From the NCBI RefSeq assembly GCF_004339565.1, contig NZ_SMFZ01000002.1:3038001-3102000 (forward strand): a DNA stretch of 64,000 bases. Reading direction: 5' to 3'. How positions within the stretch are numbered: the stretch's first letter is position 1; each line of letters begins with the position of its first letter. The translations under genes and the position numbers were made by a program. The notes below the pieces were generated by a model. It was given only the letters and a program-made list of their open reading frames with translations. It did no database searches and had not been told where the DNA came from. This DNA comes from Pseudonocardia endophytica. Its GTDB lineage: Bacteria; Actinomycetota; Actinomycetes; Mycobacteriales; Pseudonocardiaceae. Below are positions 51,521 through 62,761 of the stretch, one piece after another.

Positions 51521-53611
51521 TCAGGCGCGCTCGGCGTAGCGGGCGAACGCGCGGGTGCAGGTCGCCGTGCCGGACGTCATGGCGCGCAGGTCGATCGCGT
51601 GCCGGAGCAGCTCCGTCCTCGGCACCTCGGCGCGGACGACGGTGCGGCCCGGCGTGTCGTCCACATCGGTCCCCAGCACGCGGCCGCGGCGGCCGGACAG
51701 GTCGCCGAGCACGGCCCCGAGATGCTCGTCGAGGATCCGGATGCGGACCTCGTCGAGCGGTTCGAGCAGCGTCGTGCCACAGGCGGCGACGGCCTCGCGC
51801 AGGGCGAGCGAGCCGGCCGTCTGGAACGCGGCGTCGGACGAGTCGACGCTGTGCGCCTTGCCGTCCACCAGCGTCGCCTTCACGTCGACGACCGGGTGTG
51901 CCGGCTCCCCGTCCGCCACGGCAAGCCCGCGTTCGAGCTGCGTGCGGATGCCCTTCTCCACGCTGGGCACGTACTGCGTCGGCACCGAGCCGCCGACCAC
52001 GGCGGACCGGAACTCGAATCCGGACCCGGGCGGCAGCGGCTCGAACTCGACGTGGCACACGGCGTACTGGCCGTGCCCGCCGGACTGTTTGACGTGCTTG
52101 CCGGTCGCGCGGCCCGCGTGGTCCAGCGTGATCCGCAGCGGGACCCGGACCTCCTCCGTCTCCACCTCGACGCCGGCGTCGCGCAGCCGGGACAGCGCGA
52201 CGTCGGCGTGCGCCTCCCCGGTGCACCACAGCACGGTCTGGTGGGTCTCCTGGTTGCGTTCGAGCGCGAGCGCAGGGTCGGTCGCGACGAGCTTCGCCAA
52301 CGCCCGCGCGACGGCGTCCTCGTCGCCGCGGTTGCGGGCCACGAGCGCGATCGGGAGCAGCGGCTCCGGCCGGTCCCAGGCCACCAGGTCGAGCGGATCG
52401 GTGGTGGCGGACAACGTGTCCCCGGTGCCCGCGGACAGGCGGGTGACCGCGCAGATGTCTCCAGCGGGGCAGGCCGCGGTCTCGGTCAGCGCGGAGCCGA
52501 GCGCGGAGTACAGGTGGGCGACCTTCTCGTCGCCGTCGTGCGCCTCGGGGCTCGTCCGCGGGGAGGGGACGACCCCGCCGGATCCGATGTGGACGGTGGT
52601 GTCGGGGCGCAGCGTCCCGGAGAACACGCGCACCAGCGACACGCGGCCGACGTACGGGTCGGACGCCGTGCGCACGACCTCGGCGGCGAGCGGGCCGTCC
52701 GGGTCGGGGGCGAGCTCGCGCCCGTCGACGGTGCGCGGCAGCGGGCGCTCCTGGGGCGAAGGGAACGCGCCGGTCATGATCTCCAGCAGCGCGTCGAGCC
52801 CGATGCCGGAGGCGGAGCACACGGGCACGACGGGGTGGAACGCGCCGCGCGCGACGGCCGTCTCCAGGTCGTCGACGAGCGTCCCGACGGGGATCTCCTC
52901 GCCGGCCAGGTAGCCCTCCATCAGGGCCTCGTCCTCGGACTGCTCGATGATCCCCTCGATCAGGACCGACCGGGCGTCCTCGGCTCCGTCGGGGGCGGAA
53001 CCGGCCGGCGTCTGGGACAGCAGCCCGTACAGCGCGTCCATGCCGCCGTCGTCGCGCCGGATCGGCAGGTAGCAGGGCGCGACGCCGCTGCCGAACACGT
53101 CCTGGCAGGCCAGCTGCGTGCTCTCCACGTCGGCCTGTGCCGCGTCGCACCGCGCGACGACGACGGCGCGCGGGATCCCGGCGGCGACGCACTCCTCCCA
53201 CAGGGCGAGCGTGCCGGGGTCGAGCGTGCCTTCCCTGCCCTCGGCGGCGGGGACGACGAACAGCGCCGCGTCGGCCGCGCGCAGCCCGGCCCGCAGCTCG
53301 CCGAGGAAGTCGCCGTATCCCGGTGTGTCCAGCAGGTTGACCTTGATCCCGTCGTGCACGAACGGGGCGACCGAGAGCCCGATCGACCGGTGCTGCCGGA
53401 CGGCGGCCGGGTCGTGGTCGCAGGTGGTGGTGCCCTCGGTGACCGAGCCGGCCCTCGGGATCGTGCCGGTGTGCGCCAGCAGCGCGTCCACCAGCGTCGT
53501 CTTCCCGGATCCGGAGGGCCCGACGAGGACCACGTTGCGGATGTCGGCGGGTGCGGCCGCGGCGACCGCGGTCGCCGCACCCCCCGCCTGACGTTCTGCT
53601 CTGACCGTCAT
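51521..53611 (-). CDS. Elongation factor G-like protein EF-G2
   Basis: 696 aa with EF-G domain order: G domain, domain II, then III-V (GSVPTQYVPSVEKGIRTQLERG). The P-loop is GPSGSGKTT (31-39). The G3 motif is DTPGYGDF, so the catalytic His of the usual DTPGHVDF is Tyr99. The NKxD motif is replaced by ARCD (153-156). Mycobacterial EF-G2 binds GTP but lacks normal ribosome-stimulated hydrolysis, which fits. It is not the main translocase. ATG 53611 follows GGAGG. Confidence 0.92.
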   Translation of the reverse strand: MTVRAERQAGGAATAVAAAAPADIRNVVLVGPSGSGKTTLVDALLAHTGTIPRAGSVTEGTTTCDHDPAAVRQHRSIGLSVAPFVHDGIKVNLLDTPGYGDFLGELRAGLRAADAALFVVPAAEGREGTLDPGTLALWEECVAAGIPRAVVVARCDAAQADVESTQLACQDVFGSGVAPCYLPIRRDDGGMDALYGLLSQTPAGSAPDGAEDARSVLIEGIIEQSEDEALMEGYLAGEEIPVGTLVDDLETAVARGAFHPVVPVCSASGIGLDALLEIMTGAFPSPQERPLPRTVDGRELAPDPDGPLAAEVVRTASDPYVGRVSLVRVFSGTLRPDTTVHIGSGGVVPSPRTSPEAHDGDEKVAHLYSALGSALTETAACPAGDICAVTRLSAGTGDTLSATTDPLDLVAWDRPEPLLPIALVARNRGDEDAVARALAKLVATDPALALERNQETHQTVLWCTGEAHADVALSRLRDAGVEVETEEVRVPLRITLDHAGRATGKHVKQSGGHGQYAVCHVEFEPLPPGSGFEFRSAVVGGSVPTQYVPSVEKGIRTQLERGLAVADGEPAHPVVDVKATLVDGKAHSVDSSDAAFQTAGSLALREAVAACGTTLLEPLDEVRIRILDEHLGAVLGDLSGRRGRVLGTDVDDTPGRTVVRAEVPRTELLRHAIDLRAMTSGTATCTRAFARYAERA

Positions 53612-53720
53612 GGCGACCACCTCCGGCAGCGATGTGCTCTGGATCACACACCTTCGCCGTCCGAGATCACAACCCCCGATCGGCCGAGGGTGCTTCCCGG
53701 GCCCGGTAGGGTCGCCGTCC

Positions 53721-55113
<1,393 letters not shown>

Positions 55114-55127
<14 letters not shown>

Positions 55128-55851
55128 CCACCTGTGGCGTGGTCACGACCGGTGCCGCGGCGACCGGCGGGAGCAGGAGCACCGACGCTCCGACGACGGC
55201 CAGCACGGCCGACCCGACCGTGAACCGCCGACGCCGGCGGGCGGGCGGCGCGGCGCGCACCGGCTCCCGGACCGGCGCCCCTGCGGCGTCGACGAACGCG
55301 CGGGCGGCCCGGTCGAGCAGGCGCGCGCCCGGCTCCTCGGCGGCGCTCCGGACGCGCTCGGCGGCACGGTCGATCCCTGGCCGTTCGACGGTCAGGGCGA
55401 CCGGCTGCGGCAGGACGTGCACGGGCACGCCGTACGACGCGGTCAGCTCGGCCCGGATCTCCGGCCGCAGCGCCGGGCCGCAGAACAGCACGACGGGCTG
55501 CCCGACGCCACCGCGCCAGCCCCGCTCGCCCTCGACGACCGTGCCCCACAGCGCGACGCACCCGAGCAGCGTGACCCGCCCGAACCCGACGCCGCCGACG
55601 TCGGCCGGGTCCCGCGCCGCGTAGATCCCGCAGGTGCAGTCCGGGTCCGGTGCCGGGTGTCCGCGCAGCTCGCACGCCGCTGCCAGCGGCGCCCCGCCGT
55701 GCCATTCGGTGGACACCTGCAGCGGGGACCGCAGCAGGGCGCGGTCCGGGTCGCGGATCTGCCAGGTCCGCCATCCGACGACGACGCCGGCGACGTCCGG
55801 CGCCGTGCCCGCCTCGGGATCGCCGTGGGACTCGGGTGCCGGGGCGGTCAC
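55114..55851 (-). CDS. Conserved hypothetical protein with CxCGIYA motif and C-terminal membrane helix
   Basis: 245 aa. [56 protein letters not shown] and [23 protein letters not shown] are reminiscent of an uncharacterised actinobacterial family sharing a CxCGIYA motif, possibly metal-binding. A basic stretch PPARRRRRF precedes one hydrophobic helix near the C-terminus ([21 protein letters not shown]). GTG 55851 overlaps the small upstream gene by four bases. The function is unknown. Confidence 0.82.
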
Positions 55852-56003
55852 ACCCCGACCCGGACGGCGGGAGCCGTCGCCGTCGCGTCGACCTCGACCG
55901 GTGCCGTCGTGTCGGGCGTCTCCTCCTCGGTGATCCCGGCCTCGGCGACCGGACTCATGACGGGTTCGGCCCGGAATACCCGGACCGTACGACCGATGTT
56001 CAT
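55848..56003 (-). CDS. 51-aa small protein coupled to the CxCGIYA gene
   Basis: [20 protein letters not shown], then an acidic Glu/Thr/Pro-rich stretch ending APAVRVGV. The ATG at 56003 has a strong GGAGGGG 5 nt upstream, and the stop overlaps the next GTG (GTGA), so it is very likely translated. No signal peptide or membrane helix is present. The basic N-terminus plus acidic tail could be a peptide partner or leader. I do not recognise a family. Confidence 0.72.
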   Translation of the reverse strand: MNIGRTVRVFRAEPVMSPVAEAGITEEETPDTTAPVEVDATATAPAVRVGV

Positions 56004-56151
56004 CTGTTCCCCTCCGCACGCGGACGTGTGGGAGGCGTCCGCGCCACACCAGAATCCGGCCGGGCCCCGCGGCGGGGACACCGCCGGACGGTGCCCGGGG
56101 TCACCGCCGTACGGCCGGTTACCGCAGGTAGCAGCGGGTTATCCTGGATGC

Positions 56152-56781
56152 ATGTCGTCCCCGACCGTCGGTGTGCTGGCGCTGCAGGGCAACGTCCCGG
56201 AGCACTTGGAGGCGCTGGCCGCGTCCGGAGCACGGCCGATCGCGGTGCGGCGCGCGTCCGAGCTCGCGGCGGTGGACGGTCTGGTGCTGCCCGGCGGCGA
56301 GTCGACGACGATGAGCAGGCTCCTGGACGTGTTCGAGCTCCTCGAGCCGCTGCGCGACCGCCTGCGCGACGGCATGCCGGCCTACGGGTCGTGCGCCGGG
56401 ATGATCCTGCTCGCGGACCGGATCCTGGACGGCCGCCCGGACCAGCACCAGCTCGGCGGGCTGGACGTCGTGGTGCGGCGGAACGCGTTCGGTCGCCAGG
56501 TCGACTCGTTCGAGACGGACCTGGAGTTCCGGGGCGTGCCGGACGGCCCGATGCACGCGGTGTTCATCCGGGCGCCGTGGGTGGAGAAGGCCGGGGGCGA
56601 CGTCGAGGTGCTGGCGTCGGTCCCGCACGTCACCAGCGAGGGCGAGGACGCGGGCGCCGCGGCCGGCCGCCCGGTGGCGGTGCGTCAGGGGCCGGTGCTG
56701 GCCACGGCGTTCCACCCGGAGCTGACCGGCGACCGGCGGGTGCACGGCCTGTTCGTCGAGATGGTGCGCGCGACGCTCTGA
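56152..56781 (+). CDS. pdxT: Pyridoxal 5'-phosphate synthase glutaminase subunit PdxT
   Basis: 209 aa, class I glutaminase. [32 protein letters not shown], nucleophile Cys81 in [18 protein letters not shown] and [13 protein letters not shown] (His, Glu). It releases ammonia from glutamine for PdxS. TATCCT lies 6 nt before the ATG, so it is probably transcribed from its own leaderless promoter, consistent with its separation from pdxS. Confidence 0.96.
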   Translation: MSSPTVGVLALQGNVPEHLEALAASGARPIAVRRASELAAVDGLVLPGGESTTMSRLLDVFELLEPLRDRLRDGMPAYGSCAGMILLADRILDGRPDQHQLGGLDVVVRRNAFGRQVDSFETDLEFRGVPDGPMHAVFIRAPWVEKAGGDVEVLASVPHVTSEGEDAGAAAGRPVAVRQGPVLATAFHPELTGDRRVHGLFVEMVRATL

Positions 56782-56906
56782 CCAGCGGTCCCGAGTCCGC
56801 CGGGTGAGGCGTTCCCCACGCTCGGCCGGGGGCGCACCGTGTGGGGCGGCGACGTCCGTGCGGACACGCTGGTGGAGCCCGTCACGCCGTCGGAGGAGGA
56901 CTCCTC

Positions 56907-57395
56907 ATGGCCACCACCGTCCCGCTCCACCCGTCGCATCCCGTCCGGCCGGTCCGGCCGTCCTCGGTCACGCTGAGCGTCGCGCTGTGGCTGGGCGCCA
57001 TCCTCGCCGGCGTCGCCGAGACGTTCGTCCATCTGTCCACTCCGGACGCGCCGACCGGTCCCGCCGTGATGGTGCGTTTCGGCGTCTACCTGGTGCTGGG
57101 CGCGCTCGTCCTGACGCTGCGCACCGGGAGCAACGCCGTCCGCTGGACGGTCGCCGTCGTGATCGGCGGGGTCGGCATGCTGTCGCTCGTGGTCGAGCCG
57201 ATCGGGTATCTGGCCGCCGGGGGATCGGTCGGGGCGTTCCTGGCGACGGCCGGATGGGCCGATCTCGCGGTGGCCGGTCTGCGCAGCCTGCACGTCCTGG
57301 AGGTGCTGGTCGCGCTGGCGCTGCTGTTCCACCCGTCGTCGACGGCGTTCTTCCGGCCGCGTACGCACAACGCCCGGTACCGGACGCGGCGATGA
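56907..57395 (+). CDS. Four-helix membrane protein of unknown function
   Basis: 162 aa with about four hydrophobic helices (LSVALWLGAILAGVAETFVHL, FGVYLVLGALVLTLRTG, VAVVIGGVGMLSLVVEPIGYLAAGG, VLEVLVALALLFHP) and a basic C-terminal tail RTHNARYRTRR. ATG 56907 follows GGAGGAGG. I do not recognise a characterised family. It lies between pdxT and yebC and may be read through from pdxT. Confidence 0.8.
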   Translation: MATTVPLHPSHPVRPVRPSSVTLSVALWLGAILAGVAETFVHLSTPDAPTGPAVMVRFGVYLVLGALVLTLRTGSNAVRWTVAVVIGGVGMLSLVVEPIGYLAAGGSVGAFLATAGWADLAVAGLRSLHVLEVLVALALLFHPSSTAFFRPRTHNARYRTRR

Positions 57396-57545
57396 TCGCC
57401 CGCACAGGGGGCCGGGCCTGCGATCGCCGTCGCCGGTAGCATCGGGAGGTTGACGCAGGTCCGTGCCCGGCACGTTCGACCTGCACGGCTGCGGGGCCCT
57501 TTCCCTCGGCGGCCCGGACGCGAGCAGATGAGAGGTGGGGAGCCG

Positions 57546-58295
57546 ATGAGCGGTCACTCCAAGTGGGCGACGACGAAGCACAAGAAGGCCGTGATCGACG
57601 CCCGGCGCGGCAAGATGTTCGCCAAGCTGATCAAGAACATCGAGGTCGCGGCCCGGACCGGCGGCGGTGACCCGGACGGCAACCCCACGCTGTTCGACGC
57701 GATCCAGAAGGCGAAGAAGAGCTCGGTCCCGAACGACAACATCGACCGCGCGGTCAAGCGCGGCTCCGGGGCGGACGGCGCCGGCGTCGAGTACCAGGCC
57801 ATCACGTACGAGGGCTACGGCCCGAACGGCGTCGCCCTGCTGGTCGAGTGCCTGACCGACAACAAGAACCGGGCGGCCACCGAGGTCCGGACGGCGATGA
57901 CCCGCAACGGCGGCCAGATGGCCGACCCCGGGTCGGTCGCCTACCTGTTCACCCGCAAGGGCGTCGTCGTGCTGCCGAAGGGCGAGCTGTCCGAGGACGA
58001 CGTGCTGCTCGCCGTCCTGGAGGCGGGCGCGGAGGACGTCAACGACCTCGGCGACAGCTGGGAGGTCGTGTCCGAGGCGGGCGACGTGGTGGCGGTGCGC
58101 ACGGCGCTGCAGCAGGCCGGCATCGACTACGACTCCGCGGACCAGACGTTCCTCCCGTCGATGCAGATCGAGCTCGACGCGGACGGCGCCAAGAAGATCT
58201 TCCGGCTGATCGAGGCGCTGGAGGACTCGGACGAGGTGCAGAACGTGTACTCGAACTTCGACGTCTCCGACGAGGTCATGGCCGAGGTCGGCTGA
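57546..58295 (+). CDS. YebC/PmpR family transcriptional regulator / translation factor
   Basis: 249 aa. The invariant start [37 protein letters not shown] is present, followed by [42 protein letters not shown] and MARNGG-like [18 protein letters not shown]. Family members are linked to transcription control and to translation of proline stretches. ATG 57546 with AGAGGTGGGGAG upstream. Its position before ruvC is conserved, although polA intervenes here. Confidence 0.95.
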   Translation: MSGHSKWATTKHKKAVIDARRGKMFAKLIKNIEVAARTGGGDPDGNPTLFDAIQKAKKSSVPNDNIDRAVKRGSGADGAGVEYQAITYEGYGPNGVALLVECLTDNKNRAATEVRTAMTRNGGQMADPGSVAYLFTRKGVVVLPKGELSEDDVLLAVLEAGAEDVNDLGDSWEVVSEAGDVVAVRTALQQAGIDYDSADQTFLPSMQIELDADGAKKIFRLIEALEDSDEVQNVYSNFDVSDEVMAEVG

Positions 58296-58306
58296 GCGCG
58301 ACGGCC

Positions 58307-58341
58307 GCCGCCTACGTGGTCTCGCAGATCGCGTAGGCGGC
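58307..58341. terminator. Hairpin overlapping the convergent yebC and lipoprotein ends
   Basis: GCCGCCTACG (58307-58316) pairs perfectly with CGTAGGCGGC (58332-58341) around a 15-nt loop. It includes the stop codon and last codons of the lipoprotein gene and begins 12 nt after the yebC stop. Confidence 0.72.
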
Positions 58342-58806
58342 CACCGAGGTGGCGATGTCCGAGCTCGATTCTGCATCGTCAATGTCCGAGGCCAGCGAGG
58401 CGACTCGCTGTCGTGCCCCGGCCGGGGAGTTCGTCATCCCCAGTGCGGTGTCAGCGGCGTCCTCCCAGCTCTCCGCCCCATAGAGGTCCGCGACGTCGTT
58501 GGCTGTGCACGCGGCGGAGACGACCTGCCTCGCGTCGTCGATCTCCAGATCGTCGACGTGCGGAGCGACGATGGACTCGGTCTGAACAGCGACCCGGTCG
58601 GCGAGCGGAGTCAGCTCCACCGGAGCGACGGTGACACGCGGCTTCGGCAACGGGATCTCACGACCAGCGCCGGCGAGAACCCGCACCTCACGCGCGACGT
58701 CGTCGCCGACCTGGGCCCCGGCCCGAACGCCACCGGGACAACCGGCCAGGAACACACTGCTGAACAGGACGAAACCAACCAGCACGCGCGCACTCGTCTT
58801 CGGCAT
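58312..58806 (-). CDS. Hypothetical lipoprotein
   Basis: 164 aa. The lipoprotein signal is MPKTSARVLVGFVLFSSVFLAGC with Cys23. The mature part (VTVAPVELTPLADRVAVQTESIVAPHVDDLEIDDARQVVSAACTANDVADLYGAESWEDAADTAL) is acidic and helical. I recognise no family. Two further Cys residues (in SAACTAND and YAICETT) could form a disulphide. ATG 58806 follows GGAGGACACG. Confidence 0.8.
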   Translation of the reverse strand: MPKTSARVLVGFVLFSSVFLAGCPGGVRAGAQVGDDVAREVRVLAGAGREIPLPKPRVTVAPVELTPLADRVAVQTESIVAPHVDDLEIDDARQVVSAACTANDVADLYGAESWEDAADTALGMTNSPAGARQRVASLASDIDDAESSSDIATSVAAYAICETT

Positions 58807-58943
58807 CGTGTCCTCCGGGCCCGATCGCCGACAGCCGGTCGAGGTCGGCGTCGATACCCACTCGCAAGAGCAGCGAACCGCGTTACGGCCGACGGGGGCG
58901 CGGCCGCCGTTCCTGTCGGGGGTCGGTTCTAGACTCCTCACCG

Positions 58944-61736
58944 ATGAGCACCGCGACGCAGACCACAGTGAAGAAGGCCGGATCGGACCACCCCCGGCTC
59001 CTGCTGCTCGACGGTCATTCGCTGGCCTACCGGGCGTTCTTCGCGCTGCCCGCGGAGAACTTCCGCACCGGCACCGGGCAGACCACGAACGCCGTCTACG
59101 GCTTCACCTCGATGCTGATCAACCTGCTGCGGGACGAGGAGCCGACGCATCTGGCCGTCGCGTTCGACGTCTCGCGCAAGACGTTCCGCGCCGAGCGCTA
59201 CGCCGAGTACAAGGCGAACCGGTCCACCACGCCGGACGACTTCCGCGGCCAGATCGACCTCATCAAGGAGGTCCTGAACGCGCTGAACATCCCGGTGTTC
59301 GGCGTGGACGGCTACGAGGCGGACGACCTGATCGCCACGCTCGCGACGCAGGCCGAGGCCGAGGGCTTCGACGTGCTCATCACCACCGGGGACCGGGACG
59401 CGTTCCAGCTGGTCACGGATCATGTGACCGTCCTGTACCCGAAGCGCGGCGTGTCCGACCTGGGGCGGATCGACCCGGCCGAGGTGGACAACCGCTACGG
59501 CCTCACCCCGGCCCAGTACCCGGACTTCGCGGCGCTGCGCGGGGACCCGTCGGACAACCTGCCGTCGATCCCGGGCGTGGGGGAGAAGACGGCGGCCAAG
59601 TGGGTCCGCGAGTTCGGGTCGCTGGCCGAGCTGACCGACCGGGTGGACGAGGTCAAGGGCAAGGCCGGGGACGCGCTGCGCGAGAACCTGGCCAACGTCA
59701 CGCTCAACCGGCAGCTCACCGAGCTGGTGCGGGACGTCGACCTGGGGGCCGGTCCGTCGCAGCTGGAGGTGCGGGCCTGGGACCGGGATGCCGTGCATCG
59801 GCTGTTCGACGAGCTGGAGTTCCGCGTGCTGCGCGAGCGCCTGTTCGCGACGCTGCAGAGCGCCGAGCCGGAGGCCGAGTCCGGGTTCGAGGTCGCGGGC
59901 TCGGTGATCGAGCCGGGCTCGGTCCGGTCCTGGCTGGACACGCACGCCCGCGACGGGCGGCGCGTCGCGCTGTCGTTCGCCGGGGTCAGCGGGCCTGTCG
60001 CGGCGCGGGACGTGCTCGGGATCGCGCTGGCCGTCGGGGAGCCGACCGTCGAGGACCGGGCGGCGGGCGCCGAGGCCGGTGTGCCACAGGCCGGGTACCT
60101 GGCGCTGGCGTCCCTGACGCCGGACGACGAGAAGGCGCTGGGTGACTGGCTGGCCGACGCGTCGGTCGCGAAGGCGGCGCACGACGTGAAGGCCGTCCTG
60201 CACGCGCTGCGCTCGCGCGGCTGGACGCTGGCGGGGCTGACCAGCGACACGGCGCTCGCCGCGTACCTGGCCAAGCCCGGGCAGCGCACGTTCGACCTGG
60301 CCGACCTCGCGCTGCGCTACCTGCGCCGTGAGCTGCGCACCGAGGCCCCCGACGACGGCCAGCTCTCGCTGCTCGGCGGCGAGGAGGAGAAGGACGACGA
60401 GGCCGCGCAGCAGGAGATGCTCGCGGCGTCGGCGATCCAGGAGCTGGCGGACGCGCTGGACGCGGACCTCGCCGAGCGCGGCGGGTCGGAGCTGCTCGCC
60501 GAGCTGGAGCTGCCGCTCGCGTTCGTGCTGGCCGACCTCGAGGCGGCCGGGATCGCCGTCGACCAGGAGATGCTGTCCGACCTGGAGTCGGAGTTCGGCG
60601 CCGCCGTCCGCCAGGCCGCGCAGGACGCGTACGCGGTGATCGGCAAGGAGATCAACCTCGGGTCGCCGAAGCAGCTGCAGACCGTGCTGTTCGACGAGTT
60701 GGAGATGCCGAAGACGAAGCGCACGAAGACGGGCTACACGACCGACGCGGACGCGCTGCAGACGCTCTACGAGCAGACCGGGCACGAGTTCCTGCGGCAC
60801 CTGCTGGCGCACCGGGACGCGACCCGACTGAAGGTCACCGTCGACGGGTTGATCAAGTCGGTGGCCGACGACGGCCGGATCCACACGACGTACTCGCAGA
60901 CGATCGCGGCCACCGGGCGGCTGTCCTCGACCGACCCGAACCTGCAGAACGTGCCGATCCGCACGGCGGCCGGGCGGCGGATCCGGGACGCGTTCGTCGT
61001 GGGCCGGGACGGCGGGGCGGGCTCCGACGGCGCTGCCTACGGCGAGCTGATGACCGCGGACTACAGCCAGATCGAGATGCGGATCATGGCGCACCTGTCC
61101 GAGGACCAGGCGCTGATCGAGGCGTTCCGCTCGCAGCACGACTTCCACGCCGAGACGGCGGCGCGTGTGTTCAAGGTGGACGCCCCGGACGTCAGCGTCG
61201 AGCAGCGCGCCAAGATCAAGGCGATGAACTACGGCCTGGCCTACGGGCTGTCCGCGTACGGCCTGTCCACCCAGCTGCGGATCCCGACCGACGAGGCCAA
61301 GGGCCTGATGGACGAGTACTTCGCCGGTTTCGGCGGGGTGCGGGACTACCTGGGCGGCGTCGTCGACCAGGCGCGCAAGGACGGCTACACGGCGACGATC
61401 ATGGGCCGCCGCCGCTATCTTCCGGACCTGACCAGCGACAACCGGCAGCGTCGCGAGATGGCCGAGCGGATGGCGCTGAACGCCCCGATCCAGGGCAGCG
61501 CCGCGGACATCATCAAGGAGGCGATGCTGCGGGTGCACCGTGCGCTCGCCGCGGAGGGCCTCCGGAGCCGGATGCTGCTGCAGGTGCACGACGAGCTCGT
61601 GTTCGAGGTCGCCGACGGCGAGCGCGAGGCCTGCGAGGAGCTCGTGCGGCGGGAGATGGCGGCCGCGGCCGAGCTGACCGTGTCGCTCGACGTGTCCGTC
61701 GGCTACGGGCGCAGCTGGGACAGCGCCGCGCACTGA
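58944..61736 (+). CDS. polA: DNA polymerase I
   Basis: 930 aa. The N-terminal 5'-3' exonuclease has LLLLDGHSLAYRAFFALP, AFDVSRKTFR, GYEADDLIATLA, TTGDRDAFQLV and SDNLPSIPGVGEKTA. The middle domain lacks the DxE proofreading motif, as is usual for actinobacterial PolA. The polymerase has motif A TADYSQIEMR (about 706), motif B RAKIKAMNYGLAYG and motif C VHDELVFEV (about 880). It fills Okazaki and repair gaps. TAGACT lies 8 nt before the ATG. Confidence 0.97.
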   Translation: MSTATQTTVKKAGSDHPRLLLLDGHSLAYRAFFALPAENFRTGTGQTTNAVYGFTSMLINLLRDEEPTHLAVAFDVSRKTFRAERYAEYKANRSTTPDDFRGQIDLIKEVLNALNIPVFGVDGYEADDLIATLATQAEAEGFDVLITTGDRDAFQLVTDHVTVLYPKRGVSDLGRIDPAEVDNRYGLTPAQYPDFAALRGDPSDNLPSIPGVGEKTAAKWVREFGSLAELTDRVDEVKGKAGDALRENLANVTLNRQLTELVRDVDLGAGPSQLEVRAWDRDAVHRLFDELEFRVLRERLFATLQSAEPEAESGFEVAGSVIEPGSVRSWLDTHARDGRRVALSFAGVSGPVAARDVLGIALAVGEPTVEDRAAGAEAGVPQAGYLALASLTPDDEKALGDWLADASVAKAAHDVKAVLHALRSRGWTLAGLTSDTALAAYLAKPGQRTFDLADLALRYLRRELRTEAPDDGQLSLLGGEEEKDDEAAQQEMLAASAIQELADALDADLAERGGSELLAELELPLAFVLADLEAAGIAVDQEMLSDLESEFGAAVRQAAQDAYAVIGKEINLGSPKQLQTVLFDELEMPKTKRTKTGYTTDADALQTLYEQTGHEFLRHLLAHRDATRLKVTVDGLIKSVADDGRIHTTYSQTIAATGRLSSTDPNLQNVPIRTAAGRRIRDAFVVGRDGGAGSDGAAYGELMTADYSQIEMRIMAHLSEDQALIEAFRSQHDFHAETAARVFKVDAPDVSVEQRAKIKAMNYGLAYGLSAYGLSTQLRIPTDEAKGLMDEYFAGFGGVRDYLGGVVDQARKDGYTATIMGRRRYLPDLTSDNRQRREMAERMALNAPIQGSAADIIKEAMLRVHRALAAEGLRSRMLLQVHDELVFEVADGEREACEELVRREMAAAAELTVSLDVSVGYGRSWDSAAH

Positions 61737-61761
61737 GTCGGCGCGGTCCCGCCGGGTCACC

Positions 61762-61833
61762 GACCTCGCAGGGCATCGCGCGACGTCACAGGCCGTGCGG
61801 GGCCTGCGACGTCCGGCCGGGGCCTGCGAGGTC
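61762..61833. terminator. Nested inverted repeat between polA and the MOSC gene
   Basis: The outer arms GACCTCGCAGG (61762-61772) and CCTGCGAGGTC (61823-61833) pair perfectly. Inner arms GACGTCACAGGCC (61782-61794) and GGCCTGCGACGTC (61801-61813) pair with one mismatch. The right outer arm overlaps the MOSC stop codon. Inner and outer arms are also similar to each other, so alternative folds exist. Confidence 0.78.
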
Positions 61834-62389
61834 AGCCTGCACGGGCGCCGGCTGCGGGCATCAGGATGCCCAGTTCGGCCGGACCGAGGCGGAGCACGCC
61901 GTCGTCGAGCGGGGTGCAACGGACGCCGCCCCGGCCGCGCAAGGCTCGGAACGCGCCGGGTGCGAGTACGACGTCCATCCACCCGCACGGATGCGCGGCC
62001 CGGTAGGCCTGGAACCGCACCGGGCCGTCGCCGGAGTCGAGGGTGAACACGGCCCCGGTGCCGCCGCGTCCCGGCGCGGCCAGCGCGTCGACGTCGGCGC
62101 CGCGCAGCACGATGTTGCGGCGTGCGGTCGCCGGTGCGAACGCGGGCCCCGGCCCGAGCTCGTCGCGGACGGTGTCCAGCGACTCCGCGGCGAACACGGT
62201 CACCGCGGCGTGGCGGTGCGCGGGGTGGCCGCAGTACCGGTCGCCGACGAGCCCGTCGCCGGCCCGAACCAGGACCGACGACCGGGTGACCGGTTCCGGA
62301 TCGGCCCGCGGACCGTCGGCCGGACGGCCCTGGTAGGCGTGCACCGGTGACACGATCAGAGTCGTGATCTCCACCGGGTCTCGGTCCAC
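61832..62389 (-). CDS. MOSC domain-containing protein
   Basis: 185 aa. GLVGDRYCGHPAHRHAAVTVFAAESLDTV, ARRNIVLRGADVDAL and RFQAYRAAHPCGWMDVVLAPGAFRALRGRGGVRC match the MOSC (molybdenum cofactor sulfurase C-terminal) beta-barrel; Cys in HPCGWMD is the conserved residue. Such proteins bind or transfer sulfur or molybdopterin. GTG 62389 has TAGCGT 7 nt upstream and no ribosome-binding site. It is divergent from ruvC across about 370 bp. Confidence 0.85.
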   Translation of the reverse strand: MDRDPVEITTLIVSPVHAYQGRPADGPRADPEPVTRSSVLVRAGDGLVGDRYCGHPAHRHAAVTVFAAESLDTVRDELGPGPAFAPATARRNIVLRGADVDALAAPGRGGTGAVFTLDSGDGPVRFQAYRAAHPCGWMDVVLAPGAFRALRGRGGVRCTPLDDGVLRLGPAELGILMPAAGARAG

Positions 62390-62527
62390 GCGGTCGACGC
62401 TACGCGCGGTGGACGTGCGTCCGGGTAGGCCTCTCGTCCGGTGTCGGGTCGTCTCTCGACGGGGTCGCGAGGCTCGTCGGGCGACGGGACCGACTGCGGG
62501 CGCCGGTCCGCGACGGCGCCGGCCCCC

Positions 62528-62585
62528 GTGAGATGACGCTCATGGTTCTCCCGGGCGTCCGCCGGAACGACTGACGTCATCTCAC
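62528..62585. promoter_or_regulatory. Inverted repeat in the divergent MOSC/ruvC gap
   Basis: GTGAGATGACG (62528-62538) and CGTCATCTCAC (62575-62585) pair perfectly with a 36-nt centre that contains a further GGTTC/GAAC stem. It lies between divergent starts, so it is not an ordinary terminator; it could be an operator or belong to another repeat class. Otherwise 62390-62761 shows only a TAGCCT hexamer (62720-62725), a candidate ruvC -10. Confidence 0.55.
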
Positions 62586-62761
62586 CCCGGGCCGGTGTCG
62601 CCTCGGCGTGGTGTGCGACGGGCGCGGTGGGACCGTGCCGGTCCGCACCGTGCGGCGTGGCGCTCGAGCGGGCGCGAGGGTGGCGGCGCGCCCCGGCCGG
62701 ACGGGACGGGGCCCGCCGGTAGCCTGCTGAACCGACGTCGGGGGAGTCGGGAGGGGTGCGC

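Noticed and set aside
58938-61988. 1016-codon minus-strand frame opposite polA
   Set aside because: Antisense shadow of PolA, whose every motif is intact on the plus strand.
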